Shown here one piece after another: positions 1-30,900 of a DNA stretch of 64,000 bases. This DNA is from Dysidea avara (taxonomy: Eukaryota; Porifera; Demospongiae; Dictyoceratida; Dysideidae). The first letter of the stretch is position 1. The number at the start of each line of letters is the position of its first letter. The stretch lies in assembly GCF_963678975.1 (NCBI RefSeq), contig NC_089285.1, forward strand, positions 10,464,694 to 10,528,693, read 5' to 3'. Under the pieces are notes generated by a model. The model was not told where the DNA came from. It searched no databases and saw nothing but the letters and a program-made list of their open reading frames with translations. The translations under genes and the position numbers were made by a program.

Positions 1-2637
1 GGTAAAGGTACTTCTCTCACCTTCAATTGCAAGAAATAAGACTCAGATTCATGTTTATGCAAGAATGCAGCAGGGAATAGACCAATCTGACCCTTGTAAC
101 TACACCAAGAGAAAACAGTCATAACATATCATATGATGTAGGATGGTATACATACTTGACTGTCCACCATCCTTCAATGGACTTCTTCACCACCTCAACG
201 ACCCATCCTTGTTGTAGGGTAATCTCATCTGACTCTTGTGCAATATATGACTCTGTGGCAGCATACTGGCCTTCTGATCCTATATGTGTAGCAGACACAA
301 TGATACAATACTGTATCAACAATGCTAGAAATATAAGGCTATATTGCACAGGGCTGGCCTTATCAATGAACACATATATTAACCCTCCCTGATTATCTAT
401 GGATTCTGGTATACACTATATATTACTTCCTCTGCATGTAAACAATAACTATAACTTCATTACATCAAGTGATAGCATTCCATTTAGTAATGTCATAAAC
501 AGCTAACCTTGATCTTCTGGTGAGCTGTGTCCAGAGGATGATGAAGGAAGGAGTGGACTAGCTCGTAATAGGTTTGGTAAGTCAGTGCTTCCCTCACTAT
601 GTGAATGAACTGGCTCCAGGTAACTGCATGGTACCCAACCCTCTTTCTGGTCAATACTCACAAACCACCAACCTTAACAGGAGAGAGGTAATATGAATGG
701 ATAAGAATAGTCGTGAGTTTGGTCAACTCACCATCTTCCATTTTGTCAATGACATGAATCAGTTGTTCCTCATCAAAACTGATTTGGCCATCCTCCTGGG
801 CCTCATAGCTTGCTACAGCTTTGTACAACTCTGCATCTAGTGATGGAGTAATGGTTGATCCTGTGTCTGAACTGCTACCAGTGTCTGTCAATAAAAATAT
901 ATAACCATTAATGCTGACCATATACAGGAAGGGAATAAAATATTTTGTAAATTATATTACTACATTAAGTTTTATTGCAGTGTTTACAATAGCAACCACA
1001 CATATCCTGTTTATTTCCCACATATATACACATCCCTTACCTTCGACCACAAACCCAAGGTAGCTTTTGTCATCATCAGCCCTATGATGATCTTCATCAT
1101 CAATCATTGTGCATGGTTGCAGGTAGGCTGCTGGTACCCAGCCTGACTTGCCATTGTGTTGAGCCATCCACCAACCTATATGAATAGACCACACCATATT
1201 GGTAACCCATTCATGTCCCATATACCATGAACTAAGGAGCTACTAAGAAGTGACTATTGTTGAGAAAACCATACGACTTCTTTGGTCATGCCACTTTCAT
1301 TGTATGCCATCTTACCTGACTCATCTTTACTGATCACAATCACTTTACTGCCTGCGGTGACCGACAACTGTTGGTTGCTGTCCTGTTCAAAATCAGCCAC
1401 TACACAGTGTTCCTCCCACAAATTACCGGTAGGGATTTTGAGTGGGTGCAGTGATGCAGGTCTTCCTAAGTCCAACCTGTAAACAAAAACATATTATTAT
1501 GACAATGTATTATGTCAAGTGGATCTCAACTAATTGCACTTAAAGTTCTGCTCTATCTACCAAGAGAAGGCAATAACAGATAACAAGCAGTCTTACTTCT
1601 CAAGAGGCTTGTCTCCAGGAAGAGGACCGAAAAATGTCAATACGTGAATGCTACCAGATATTTTCTCATCCAGTGTCACCAATTTCTGTGGAACAACATA
1701 TGATTGTGATACAATACTTCCTAACAAACACGTACACGTAAAAAAGTTTAAAAAAAAAGAATTCACACATATTTGGTATTTACCTGGCAATAAGAATTAA
1801 TGGCGTCCACCCTTGCCTCAGCCACCCTTGATACATGACTGCGTCCAATGAAAATCCTCTCTATTAAGAGATAGGAAACATCATACAGCTATACTACTAT
1901 TATATAGTTATGTGCTTATATGGGAGGCCTACAATGGAAAGCTATCAGGCTAGCAATTGATCAATGATGAAGCCATCACAGTATATACAAAGGATGACCT
2001 ACAGGGTGACAACTACCAGCATACTGTGGATTGTCAATAGTTACCACAAAATAAACTGTACCGAGGTCTTACTTGGCAAACTTGGGATCGTCTTGTCCTT
2101 AGCTTCAGCTGGGAAAAGCTGCACCAGGGTACTCTGAAATACACAAATACATGTTTATTGCAATGCTTGTATATGAAAAGCATACTAGCTACTTTCATTT
2201 ATAAATCACTGATAATATGTATCCCTACATTTATTCAACGCCAACGTGTTTGTTGACTAGCTAGCTCTATTTATATTCAATATTCCGCCAGTGCTAGCTC
2301 TATTATTCAATATTCAGCCAGTTCAGTTATTGAGCCAGTTCAGCATATTCAGCTAGTTGTATTACAAGGTCATTTACCCTAGCTATTGAATCAATACCTG
2401 AAACGAAAAGAACTCGCTGTATCTCCTGTAAATTTCAAATCTACTGCGATCTGTCCACGAAACTACCATCACGTAAACCTGTCAGTTGAAACAAGCAGGT
2501 AACGAGTAGCTCACATCTGTTATCAAAGGTCTTACATAATGTTTCCTTGGCTTTCTGCGCTTCTCAAATCCGGTCACGAAAACGTTCTCAATATCTCGCT
2601 TAACAGCATTGGAGGAAGACGTTCCACCCAGCGGCAT
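1..2637 (-). CDS. SH3PXD2-like: PX and triple-SH3 adaptor, TKS/p47phox-like (3' part off the window)
   Basis: Eleven exons read on the minus strand: 2637-2536, 2478-2398, 2133-2073, 1860-1784, 1685-1597, 1476-1316, 1175-1041, 884-732, 672-508, 279-156 and 99-21. They join with consistent phases into 409 codons and continue past the left edge through a GTGAG donor at 20. Residues about 17-125 form a PX domain: the basic stretch FEKRRKPRKHYVYVM, the phosphoinositide-binding RRYSEF motif, and a proline turn near PSLPKRIFIGR. Three SH3 domains follow, near residues 157-210, 257-310 and 346-400, each with the WW and ALYDY-like signatures (for example GWWFVSIDQKEGWVPCSYL). Family members tether NADPH oxidase or podosome machinery to phosphoinositide membranes through SH3-proline contacts. 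p47phox has two SH3 domains and TKS4/TKS5 have four or five, so at least three here fits TKS better. The ATG at 2637 starts the PX-bearing frame. The exact orthologue (SH3PXD2, NCF1 or NOXO1) is open because the C-terminus is missing. Confidence 0.9.
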
Positions 2638-2788
2638 TTTTAATTGCAAATTGTAAGTAGTGGTTAGCGTAGAAATTGATCTTAGCTAACTCCACTTGCA
2701 AACCGCTTTGTTTTATACCGATCAGGGAAACCCGCAAAATGTTTCTAATAGGGTACGTAATCATAGCAACAGCTTGGTAACAGATAAA
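2638..2788. promoter_or_regulatory. Compact divergent promoter between the PX/SH3 gene and DRC10
   Basis: Only 151 bp separate the start codons of two genes transcribed away from each other, so core promoters and 5' untranslated regions must share this space. No TATA box is obvious. A longer reading of DRC10 from an ATG at 2696 exists, but its 31 extra residues look unlike the family. This is inference from gene geometry; transcription start sites are unknown. Confidence 0.55.
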
Positions 2789-4652
2789 ATGGCCGCTGTG
2801 TCGCCTACCCGTCCAACACAATTTGCAGTAAAGGCGACGTCTAGATATGTCGCTAGTGAAAGAAAGAAGGGACAACTTCGAGACGACTCCGTGTTGAGCA
2901 CAGATTCGTCCATTAGCGATGATCCACTGCGCATTTTACAGCCTGCACAGAAGAAAGTGAGTAATGTGGAGTCACAGCGAGTTCTATCTGTCTTGGACGA
3001 GTCTATTAAGAGAATAGAGATCGTTTCAGCTCTTCCCTACCTTGTTAATTCATTAGATAGACACTCAGTTTCGCTTGGAGCTGATATTACTGCCTTATTA
3101 ACCAAGTACAAAGGATTGACTGAAGAGTTCAGCCAGATAGTAGTAGCACTCGGTAAAGACTCGTATGGTGACATACGGAGGATGTCTAGTGATTTACCGC
3201 AGACTGCCAGTATGACTAGTATTTCAAGTGAGAAAAGCCTTGGCACAACGTCAAGGACAAAGCTGGAGCCAATTGTGAGTCAGATAAGTGACGAAGCCCT
3301 CGATGAGAAACTAGCACTACTCACAGGCAAGATCAAACACAACACAAAGTCAATATTGAGAGCTTTCTCCAACAATCCTGCTGCTTTTAGTGTCATGAGG
3401 ACAATTAGTTCTGAAATTACGTATGGAGCGAAATCCTTCAAATCATCCATGGGGGAGCTGAGAGGTGTCATACAGGAGAGGTTGTTAACAACTAAACAAG
3501 AAGAAGAGACTAGGAGTAACCATGTTGATAGTATGAGTAAAAGAGAAAGAGAGTTACAAAAAGACATAGGTCAATTGGAAGAGGAGCTGAACAATGCTAG
3601 AGAACAGAGAGACAAAGAGGTATCACGAACTAAATGTATGCATGCACGGCACACAAACGCACACGCACACACACAGAGCCTGCAGTGGTATAGTATTTGT
3701 TGAGTCCAGAGTTCTGAAGCCATGACATGGTTGTTGGCATATAGCCATATCCATTGTCTCAACAATAAACAATATAGCTTCCTATTCTGTAGATATATAC
3801 ACAAATATGCACAGTAGTGTTCTTGGTACATGTGGTGTGTGGTAACTTTTGGTCATCAATAATCTGTTTGGTTGTTCTTCTTAAGATTGGTAAGAAGAAC
3901 AGTCAGATAGACTCCCTGAAGTCTGACATAAGCACTGTTGATAAGCTCTCCAAGGAGGCTAATCGTAGAGTCCAGAGTGATTGCACTAAACAGCAGGCAC
4001 AAGATGGGGCTGATTATCAAAACAGAAAAGATAAGTTAATGGCAGAGATTACCCAGTTGAAGAAAACCCTGGATACCACGGTAGCTACAAACCGAGAAAG
4101 TGAACTACAACTCAGAAAGGTACATCTGTAGTATAGCGATGCCCAGTGATTGCTATAGTTTTTTCTTTTCTCTTTTACAATAGAAAGCTTTCAAGAGAGA
4201 AACAGAAGTAGAAAACTGGGTGCAACGCTACGACACAGAAATGGGAGAGAAACAGGTTTGTCACTTCATTAAAACTTTGCTCAATTTTATATTGAAAAGG
4301 ATGAGTTTGAAGATGTTAGCAAACATTATGAACAAGAGCAAACACAGTTGAAGGAATTAGAAGAACGTTTCAAAGTGTTAGAAGAGGAATATAATATTAT
4401 TATGGAGGAAAAGAGGATTGCCAAAGAAAAAGCAGAGAAGTTGGCAAATGAAATTCAGAAAGCTGCAAGAGCAGCCACTGTAATACAGGTGAAATGTCCC
4501 ACTTACGTTTGAACCATAATACATATACATGTCAAATCTAGGCATTCTGGAGATCATACAAATGCAGAAAGATGTTAAAGAAAGATCAAAAGGGTAAAGG
4601 GAAGAAAGGTAAAGGCAAAGGGAAAGGGAAAAAGGGGAAGAAAAAGAAATAA
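2789..4652 (+). CDS. DRC10/IQCD: Dynein regulatory complex subunit 10 (IQ domain protein D)
   Basis: Five exons, 2789-3619, 3886-4119, 4184-4255, 4300-4488 and 4542-4652, all in phase 0, give 478 residues against about 450 in human IQCD. Landmarks match the family as I recall it: ESQRVLSVLDESIKRIEIV near the N-terminus (human has a similar ILDEAIYKVELV block), a long coiled coil, then TEVENWVQRYDTEMGEKQ, which is almost identical to the human protein. An IQ motif (VIQAFWRSYKCRKM, about residues 439-452, split by the last intron) is followed by a lysine/glycine-rich tail, as in vertebrate IQCD. DRC10 belongs to the nexin-dynein regulatory complex of motile axonemes, fitting flagellated choanocytes or larval cilia. 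The start at 2789 (AAAATGGCC) is preferred to the upstream in-frame ATG at 2696. It converges on the PHETA gene with 135 bp between stop codons. Confidence 0.93.
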
Positions 4653-4787
4653 CACACTTGTGACCGTTTGCAATTTTAATGTTAAAAAATATCTCAGAAG
4701 ACAATTCTGTACAACATATCAATTGGTATAATTACAGCTCTCTCTCACAAACAAGATTATATATTTACATACAGTGTCACGCACATT

Positions 4788-5726
4788 TTAAGAGCCAGGC
4801 TGGTCATGTCTTAAAGTCCTCATAACATCAGTGAATTCATCATGTAATTCTTCAAATGTTTTCTGTTTCGATTCAGATGTTGCTGGCGGTGTTAATGATC
4901 GTTGGGGCATCAATGGTGGATTATCAAAGTCAATCAAAGAAGGCTCTGATCTCATTGGTAAAGTACACGCCTCTGGTATCAAACAAGCTGTATGATCAAA
5001 ACTTGATTTAGGCGACAATGTAACAGCACTACCATAATGGTACGGCTGTTCTACCGGTGATGCATGAGGGTGTTGAAAGTTTATTGGTGTGACGTCCAAG
5101 TTTGAAGTATTGGAACGCTTCTTCTTTACTGGTATCTTGGGAACATCCTCAGCCTCCACGGTCCCCTTACCACCATAATAAGTGTGGCGTTGTTGAAGTG
5201 GGTGAGACTGCATCAGTGGAGGTTCCTCCTCATCTAAATCTATTAAATGACCATTCACTACTGCCTGGGTTTGTTCCTTCACTTGCAGTCTTTTCACCCC
5301 AGCACCAACCTGTTCTACGGTAGATGATTTACGCGACACCAGGCCATCCAGTCGCTCCTGTAGTTCTCGTACAATGCTCTTTAAGTATTCGTAACTGGCG
5401 TGTGATATGGCTCGTATCCATGCCTGCATGTCAGTTTCGTTGTCAGCTAGCAAGACGTATGTACGAGTGCCTGAGCCATCGAACGATATTTCCAGGGCGT
5501 GTTTCTCATGTTCTGACGCTTGTACACTACAATGTTCCAAGATTATGACGCCTACTGGTTCCTTATCTCTCTTCTTTTCAAAGTAAAACAAAAGGTTGCC
5601 TTTCAATATGAACCATCGTCTCTGGTAACTTTGATTTAGGCTACCACGTTTAGACAAGTATCCCTCTTTGTCGATAGGTGATGAACACACGGCAAAACTA
5701 GCAACATTTCTGTCATTTAACTTCAT
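4788..5726 (-). CDS. PHETA/FAM109-like: Sesquipedalian (PHETA) endosomal PH-domain protein
   Basis: An intronless frame of 312 residues. The N-terminus MKLNDRN and a PH domain at about residues 17-117 (KEGYLSKRGSLNQSYQRRWF, then LLFYFEKKRDKEPVGVIIL) match human sesquipedalian, whose PH domain carries the same EPVGVIILE strand. A short coiled coil (YLKSIVRELQERLDGL) follows. The middle is low complexity. Near the C-terminus FEELHDEFTDVMRTL (from residue about 290) fits the F&H motif by which these proteins bind the inositol 5-phosphatases OCRL and INPP5B. The family acts in endosome-to-Golgi and recycling traffic. The start lies only 147 bp beyond the HPD stop codon on the same strand, so its promoter overlaps the HPD 3' untranslated region. 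A tiny upstream frame (ATG GCC GTC TAG) ends 14 bp before the start codon. Confidence 0.93.
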   Translation of the reverse strand: MKLNDRNVASFAVCSSPIDKEGYLSKRGSLNQSYQRRWFILKGNLLFYFEKKRDKEPVGVIILEHCSVQASEHEKHALEISFDGSGTRTYVLLADNETDMQAWIRAISHASYEYLKSIVRELQERLDGLVSRKSSTVEQVGAGVKRLQVKEQTQAVVNGHLIDLDEEEPPLMQSHPLQQRHTYYGGKGTVEAEDVPKIPVKKKRSNTSNLDVTPINFQHPHASPVEQPYHYGSAVTLSPKSSFDHTACLIPEACTLPMRSEPSLIDFDNPPLMPQRSLTPPATSESKQKTFEELHDEFTDVMRTLRHDQPGS

Positions 5727-5872
5727 TCTTACGCCCTTCTAGACGGCCATTTTTCATTTCATCACATGCATTCCGCGCACGCCCTTATACTACTATCATG
5801 CAGTGTTCTAGTTCAAAAAATGTATTATGAAGAGTGTAACTCGTACATGATAGCAAAAATATGTTGTTCAGT

Positions 5873-24571
<18,699 letters not shown>

Positions 24572-24979
24572 TTTCCTCCAAAAACGATCTTCGTGCAACA
24601 GAACAGGGCAGAGTAGAGATTCTAATTATCGTGCTGACGTCAACAAATTAATCGGAAGTTACGTGTGGCAATTAGTGCTATTGTTTGAAGTTCAAGAAAG
24701 AAGCAATGTGATTGGCAAAAATTTTATTCATGGGACTTTACAGTATATTGCACCACAGTCACACAGACGGCACTAAACAACTTGAAATTGTTCCTCCTTT
24801 CTGAACTTTGAACTATATTTACTGCACGTGACTTCTGTTTTAACGCTGTAAATCGTGAGGTTACGTACAGGCCCCGCCAAATTGCATCACGAGACTAAGA
24901 ATTGTTTTGTTCCTTTTTAATACCCACCTCTAAAATGGCGAAGAATTTGCTGAAGGGCTACTGTAGCTGGCGCTAGTTT
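24572..24979. promoter_or_regulatory. Divergent promoter between HPD and the NCoR gene, with a uORF
   Basis: 408 bp separate the HPD start codon (minus) from the NCoR start (plus). GC and CpG content rises between about 24840 and 25090 relative to flanking introns. A 14-codon upstream frame (24935-24976, start context AAAATGGCG, which also resembles a YY1 site) ends 3 bp before the NCoR ATG at 24980. No TATA box is obvious. Confidence 0.5.
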
Positions 24980-27900
24980 ATGGTGCAGCGCTCGAATATG
25001 ATGCATAATAGACGGAGCGAACTGGAGCACTCCCGTCGAGACCCCAGGTATTACTCTAACTGTTTCGTGCTTGGCGCTCCTTGCTACGTTAGTTTCCAAG
25101 CCTGTCTCACACGTCAAGGGTGGTTTTTAAATTAACGTGTGTTACTCGCCTTGTCGTAAGCGTGTTGAATGTTTCAGTGTGTTAAAACAGTACATAACAA
25201 GTGTTCTAAATAGTGCCTACCATGTTGTGAAAGGTGCCAAGTTTGCTTGTTTAAAAGTATTATTAACGGAGTGATTGTTGGTAATTGTTGCAAATGACAT
25301 TTGTAATAAGTTGATGTATACAATGTAGATTGTTATTTGTGAAAGTATTAGAGTATGGATGTAGTAATGCTACTAGTTAAGAATCAATGAGACAAGACAT
25401 GTGTATTGGTATTGATATTGAAGTAGAAGAAAAGATCTTCCCTTGCAATAAAGTAAACAAATTATGCATATAATGCCAAGATCATTTTATCAATAAATCA
25501 GTGATAGATACTTCATTATGATCATTTGAATTTTATACACATATAAACGTTATTCAAAAATGTCAGATTTCAAATCGGTGTAATTCAGCTACTATTTCTT
25601 TACCTTGTGTATTTATATGGCTTATAGTGCTGTGTTTGTATGTAGTAGAAATTTAATAAATGTACCCAGATGAGAATCACATTAGTTATTAAAACTACTA
25701 CTTTTACAACTGACACGTCTTACACCTGATGAAATAAGATATTCTTGTAAAATTTTGATTTATATCGAGTAATCCAAGCATCAGCGTAATATAAAATGAT
25801 GGTCATGTATGAGTGTGTGTTTTCATTAATTTGTTGAAAATATAAAATTTGATAGTCGTCAGGAGTCCATGCATATAAGCACCGTTTACTGGCTCCTGTT
25901 GTGATGTTTGATATTAATTTAGTGTCCCAAATATTCACTGTACATTTGTATGGTATGTGTGTATTGTTGCAATTTTGTACATGTTTCTTGGAGTTTATGT
26001 TTACAAATGTAAATTTGTGTATAAAAATCACAAACATTGTTTTATTTAGACGTTCTATTGCATGCTTGAGTTTGCACTGTATTCTGCTGTTGCTTTTGCT
26101 TGTCTGCTAATTAATAACATAGTAGCTGTTGTATGGACTGATAGATATATCGTTTCTTTATAGAGAGAGGGATTCCTCACCAGCTGGGATGAGCAGAAAG
26201 AGACCGTCAATGTTGTCTGAGTTTCAAGGGAAACATGTGTATGGTGATAGGGATCGGTCTAGGTTAGTATAGTGTGTGTTGTGTACATGCATATGGTATT
26301 GTGTTCTTACACTACATCTTTGCTAGTATACGTGTTTGATGGAACCACCTCAGCATATCATACAATACGGTAGTACTGTATATTAGGGATCATGCAGAAA
26401 TGGGATTTTCCAGCCAAAATATCACCCTAAAACTAACCTGAATTTCCCAACTTGGCAGTATTGGTTAGGCACAGCCAAGCCAAAAAATGTCTTCAGACCA
26501 ATCCCAAACCCTTTCATAAAGTTTCTATGGAATTTTAAATTTTTTCTATTTTACTGAATTTTATTCTGGCTAACTAACTGATTCCTTCGGCCAAGCATAA
26601 CTTGACAATGGATATGACTATGGGCTTTATTTCTTCACTGTTTGACGTTGCCGAGATTTGCCTTAATATTTTCGCCAACCGCAGTATGTACAATACACGT
26701 ATCATGGACTTTCATTTGTGTTCCAGTTCTTTTTGCTACAACGCAAGGTGTCAATTCGTGATAGCGTGATGCGGCTTCCCTGTGGCTATGTTGGTATTTT
26801 TCCATTGTGACTGGATCAATTGCTGAGGTGCTTTCTACTGTTCTTCGTTTATAGCGCTGTATAACGGGTTGATAGATGATATCAAAGCGTAAGTAATAAC
26901 TACTTTACTTTTCGAGTCAGTAATTGATACCTGGGGTGCACATTCAGACAAGAACATCCACTCTGGTGCCATCCTTTCTTTTGGTGCAGTATGCGTGGGT
27001 TCACCAGTCCTAATGATGTTACAATAAAAAGTAAATAAACAAGTATAAGGAAAAATTAGGAATTTTAAGTTCGATTAGGGGTAATAGAAATAAAGTAAGG
27101 AAACAAGAGAGGTCACCTACACCTGTAGATATACTAGTGGACATTGTTAATCCCTAATTCAACCTTTACCTATGAATTAAATGTCCGCTAGTATATCTGC
27201 AGGTATATGCGACCTTCCTTGTTTCCCTACTTTTATTTCTACGATCCCTGATTGAGCTTAAAATTCCTGATTTTTCCTATGTAATAGTTTACAGTTATAC
27301 CATGGCTGCAAGGATATACTGAGGGTTTGTATATTAGCAAATCCTGAGCAGTTGTGGTGTGTTATATACCACTCAAGTGTACTCCCCCAATAAGTGAGAT
27401 AACTAACGAGAACTCACCCTGTTTGCTTTATCCAGTGATCGATGGTGGTTTTAAAAGCGTGGACCCTCATAATTTTGTTGGTACATTATTACATTGCAAT
27501 ACTAGTATACGAACTTAAACTTTTAATTTGTAGTTAATTTTGTAACCTGCTAACTTTATTACTAGGGCAGAAAGTTATTGTTGACTTTACAAACTTACAA
27601 AATAAGCCTTGTGTTGATGTAGCGATCTTGTTCTGTGAATGGCTGACACATAGTACACAGTAGGACATGTCCATACATCGCCAAATGATTGTTATAGTCC
27701 ATTTCCAGCAACCAAGCACTCAAAAATCCCACAAATAAAGTTTCAAAGTGTACCGTATCTTACAGATACAGTACGCTTTGATTTGTTATATCATTAAACT
27801 TTCTATTGTGATCTGGCTGGGTAAGCCATGAGCAACCCCATGAGCAACCCAGTATATTGTCCTGGAATATATGTATCTTGATAATCAGGCACGTTTCTGT

Positions 27901-30900
27901 TAGGCTGAAACAAGCATGGATTTGTGCTATTTGAGTACTCTGTACTGTTAACAAGTGAGTACTCACAAACACTAGCTACTCAGTCATACTCATATGACAT
28001 GTTTGACCTTAAGAAGTTTATAACCTTTTCAAGTAACAACAATGATATACACACTGTATTAAAGTACTGATGTTAGTGTTCCTGACAAGCAATATGTCTT
28101 AATCAAACCCAACAGTCTTCATGTCATGATAACAAAAATTCATCATGTGGACTACCATAGGTCACATGATCTTAACAAGTACCAATTTTGCTATCCAAGT
28201 ACCAAAATTCTAAACGAGTACTCAAGTGTTTGTTTCAGTCCTACTTTCTATGATCCCAGTAACAAGTAGCATGCATACTATTGAAGTAATTATGACTCTA
28301 TTGACATGGTTCAAACTGAGCACAGTACGTATCACTATACTGATCCATTATGTAATCCATCATTGCAGGATGTATTCAGCAGACAACACTTACACTAGCA
28401 GGTCTCATGACTACTACCATGGTGGTTCACATCGTAACAAGGCTCACATGACCTCCAATCAGGGTGGTGGTGGTGGGAAGTATGGTGGACCAAGTGGTGG
28501 CTATCATCGACCGAACTACAATGACCCAAGACATCGTAGCTATCACCATTTCCCTCAATCCAGATCAAACAATGAAGTGATGTTTGGTAGTAACTTTGTT
28601 GACAATGATGTACAACAACAACATTTTGCTAAACGTCCTAAACTAATTGACACTAATAGACCAGACAAAATGATGATGGATTCAGGAAAGGGGTTCTCAG
28701 GCAGTAGTATCACTAATAGTAATATTATCCCTCTCATGGATGCTCCCGGTATTGCTAATGCCACCAACGCACCTGCAACAAACTCTGAACAATTTACTGA
28801 AGACACTTTTCCTCAATATGGCAGCCTGCAGCAGTACTTGTCAGACATTGAGAGTGAAGATGATGTTGATGTTGTAGCACAACTAGACAGGGAGCAGCCT
28901 GAACAACAACAACAACAGCAACAGTCTCAAGCTGGCACAGAAAAGGAAATAAAGAAGTTAATGGATGATGATGTGGTTGTGGAGAAGAAGGAGGAACCAC
29001 AGCCACCTGCAGTGGTGTGTAAGATGACCAAGGAAGAGTTGTTATTGTTAATGGAGAGGGTTGATCATGATATCGCCAAGGTGGAGCTACAAGTGAATGT
29101 CCTCAAGAAGAAAGAGGTACTTTGTAGTGATAAATATCTGTAGTAAAAGTGTGTTGGAAGTTTAATCTTGAATAGAAGTATCATGTATGGCTCCAAATTT
29201 AAGTTTCTGTGTATTGGCTTTTCGTCATGGTGATATACTAACATAACGCAGCTGATGGTTTTAGCTACCAAGAATTTGGTGAAATAAAAACCTGTTGCAT
29301 GTATAGTAATGCAAATTTGAGGATTGGAAGTGTCTTGAGAATGCTCCAACAATTTATTCACATGCATATAGGTCATCATTATACAGGGTTCTGTTGATAG
29401 TATTTAGTGTATGTATGGCCATTCCATTTCATGTCACTTCACTTGACTGCACACCAGTGGATCTATGGTACTACATCTTATTGTGCCTAGTAAATGGATA
29501 CCATATTTTATTATTATTATTAGCACTTTACTGTGACCAGCACTGAAGGTCTATTATGTTGTATGGTGAAACCTATCTATGACAGAAATTTTGGGACTCA
29601 ATTTTTAGTATCCTGTGATGTACAACACCAGAGTATCTCAAGATACTAATTATTACAGTGACACGGGATAACTTGGGATGTGCATGATGTGGCAGTAGTA
29701 GACAAGTATGCAATTTTTTGCCCTTTATTGCTACAATATGATGGAGGTTTTCCTAAGGAAAAAAAATACTTAGAGTTAGACCTGGGACCAATATTTTTGG
29801 AAGTTTTTTTGTTGTGTCTGTGATTCAGAGAGATTCACTGAATGCCATCTTTATAATAAGCCTTGTTCTTACAACTATTTGATGGTGCGACACATCATAT
29901 TATCCCACACTGTAGGCTGAGTTAGCTGATGCAGAGGTGCGGGTATCTCAACCTCAACCGCCACCACTACCCTCTCCGACAACATCATCACATGACCTAG
30001 TTAAGGAAGTGACCTTGCCTTCACTGGACACATCACATGATCTCATATCAACACCACGCCTGCCGTCGCCTGTCCAACCATCCATGGTGGAGACCATCCT
30101 AGCTGAGAACAAGGTGATTGCACTGGTTGTAAATGTATTATTAATGTAACTGGGTTTATGTAAAGGTACCTTTTCACACATTCTGCATGCCATGCAGGTT
30201 CTCTATATCATAATATAGCCAAATACTGTAGCTTTAGAAAATCAAAAGAAATGGCCGTATTTGTGTGCTATAGTAGTATAATCTATGTTTATTTATGAAT
30301 ATGATCATTTGTCTCACTACATACTTTACAGAGAAGAGCTGAAAGTATAGCAGGGACATTACTAAGCACACTGAGTCATGCTGCATGGATGACCAGGAGG
30401 CTACAGGTATATATGTAATATTTATACCACGGCTGCAAGGAATTTTGCTGATATATATACACCCGAAGCACGACGGCTAAGGACTAAGTGTGTGTATATC
30501 AGCACAGTCGTGGTATAAGTGATATATCACTCTCGACACACTCGCATGAGTGAAAGTACTCACTCTGCCAGAAAAAATTGCAATTGTGGGATCTGATTTT
30601 TTAGAGTTAACATTTTGTACTACGTTATAAGTTACTCACCTGTTTAAATCTAGTTGACCTCTTTGTGTTGTTCCGTGGTCTGCTCAATGGCTGACATGTG
30701 GTGGGTAGAAATACGCATCCACGAACGATTGTTTTATTGATCATTGCTTAGTAACTGTCAAATAATTGAGACTTGGCAACTACACTGAGCCTAACCTAAC
30801 TTGTAAACCGAAACCCATAATTAAACTTTCCATGTTGCTCAATATAACGAGTCATAGTGTATCATATCTCTTTGAACTGGTTGGGCATAAAAGCCATAAG

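Noticed and set aside
28226-28368. Upstream extension of the large NCoR exon to an in-frame ATG at 28226
   Set aside because: A good acceptor (TTGCAG) lies at 28363-28368, and exon 2 with the conserved RPSMLSEF motif joins in phase there; the extension has no family similarity.
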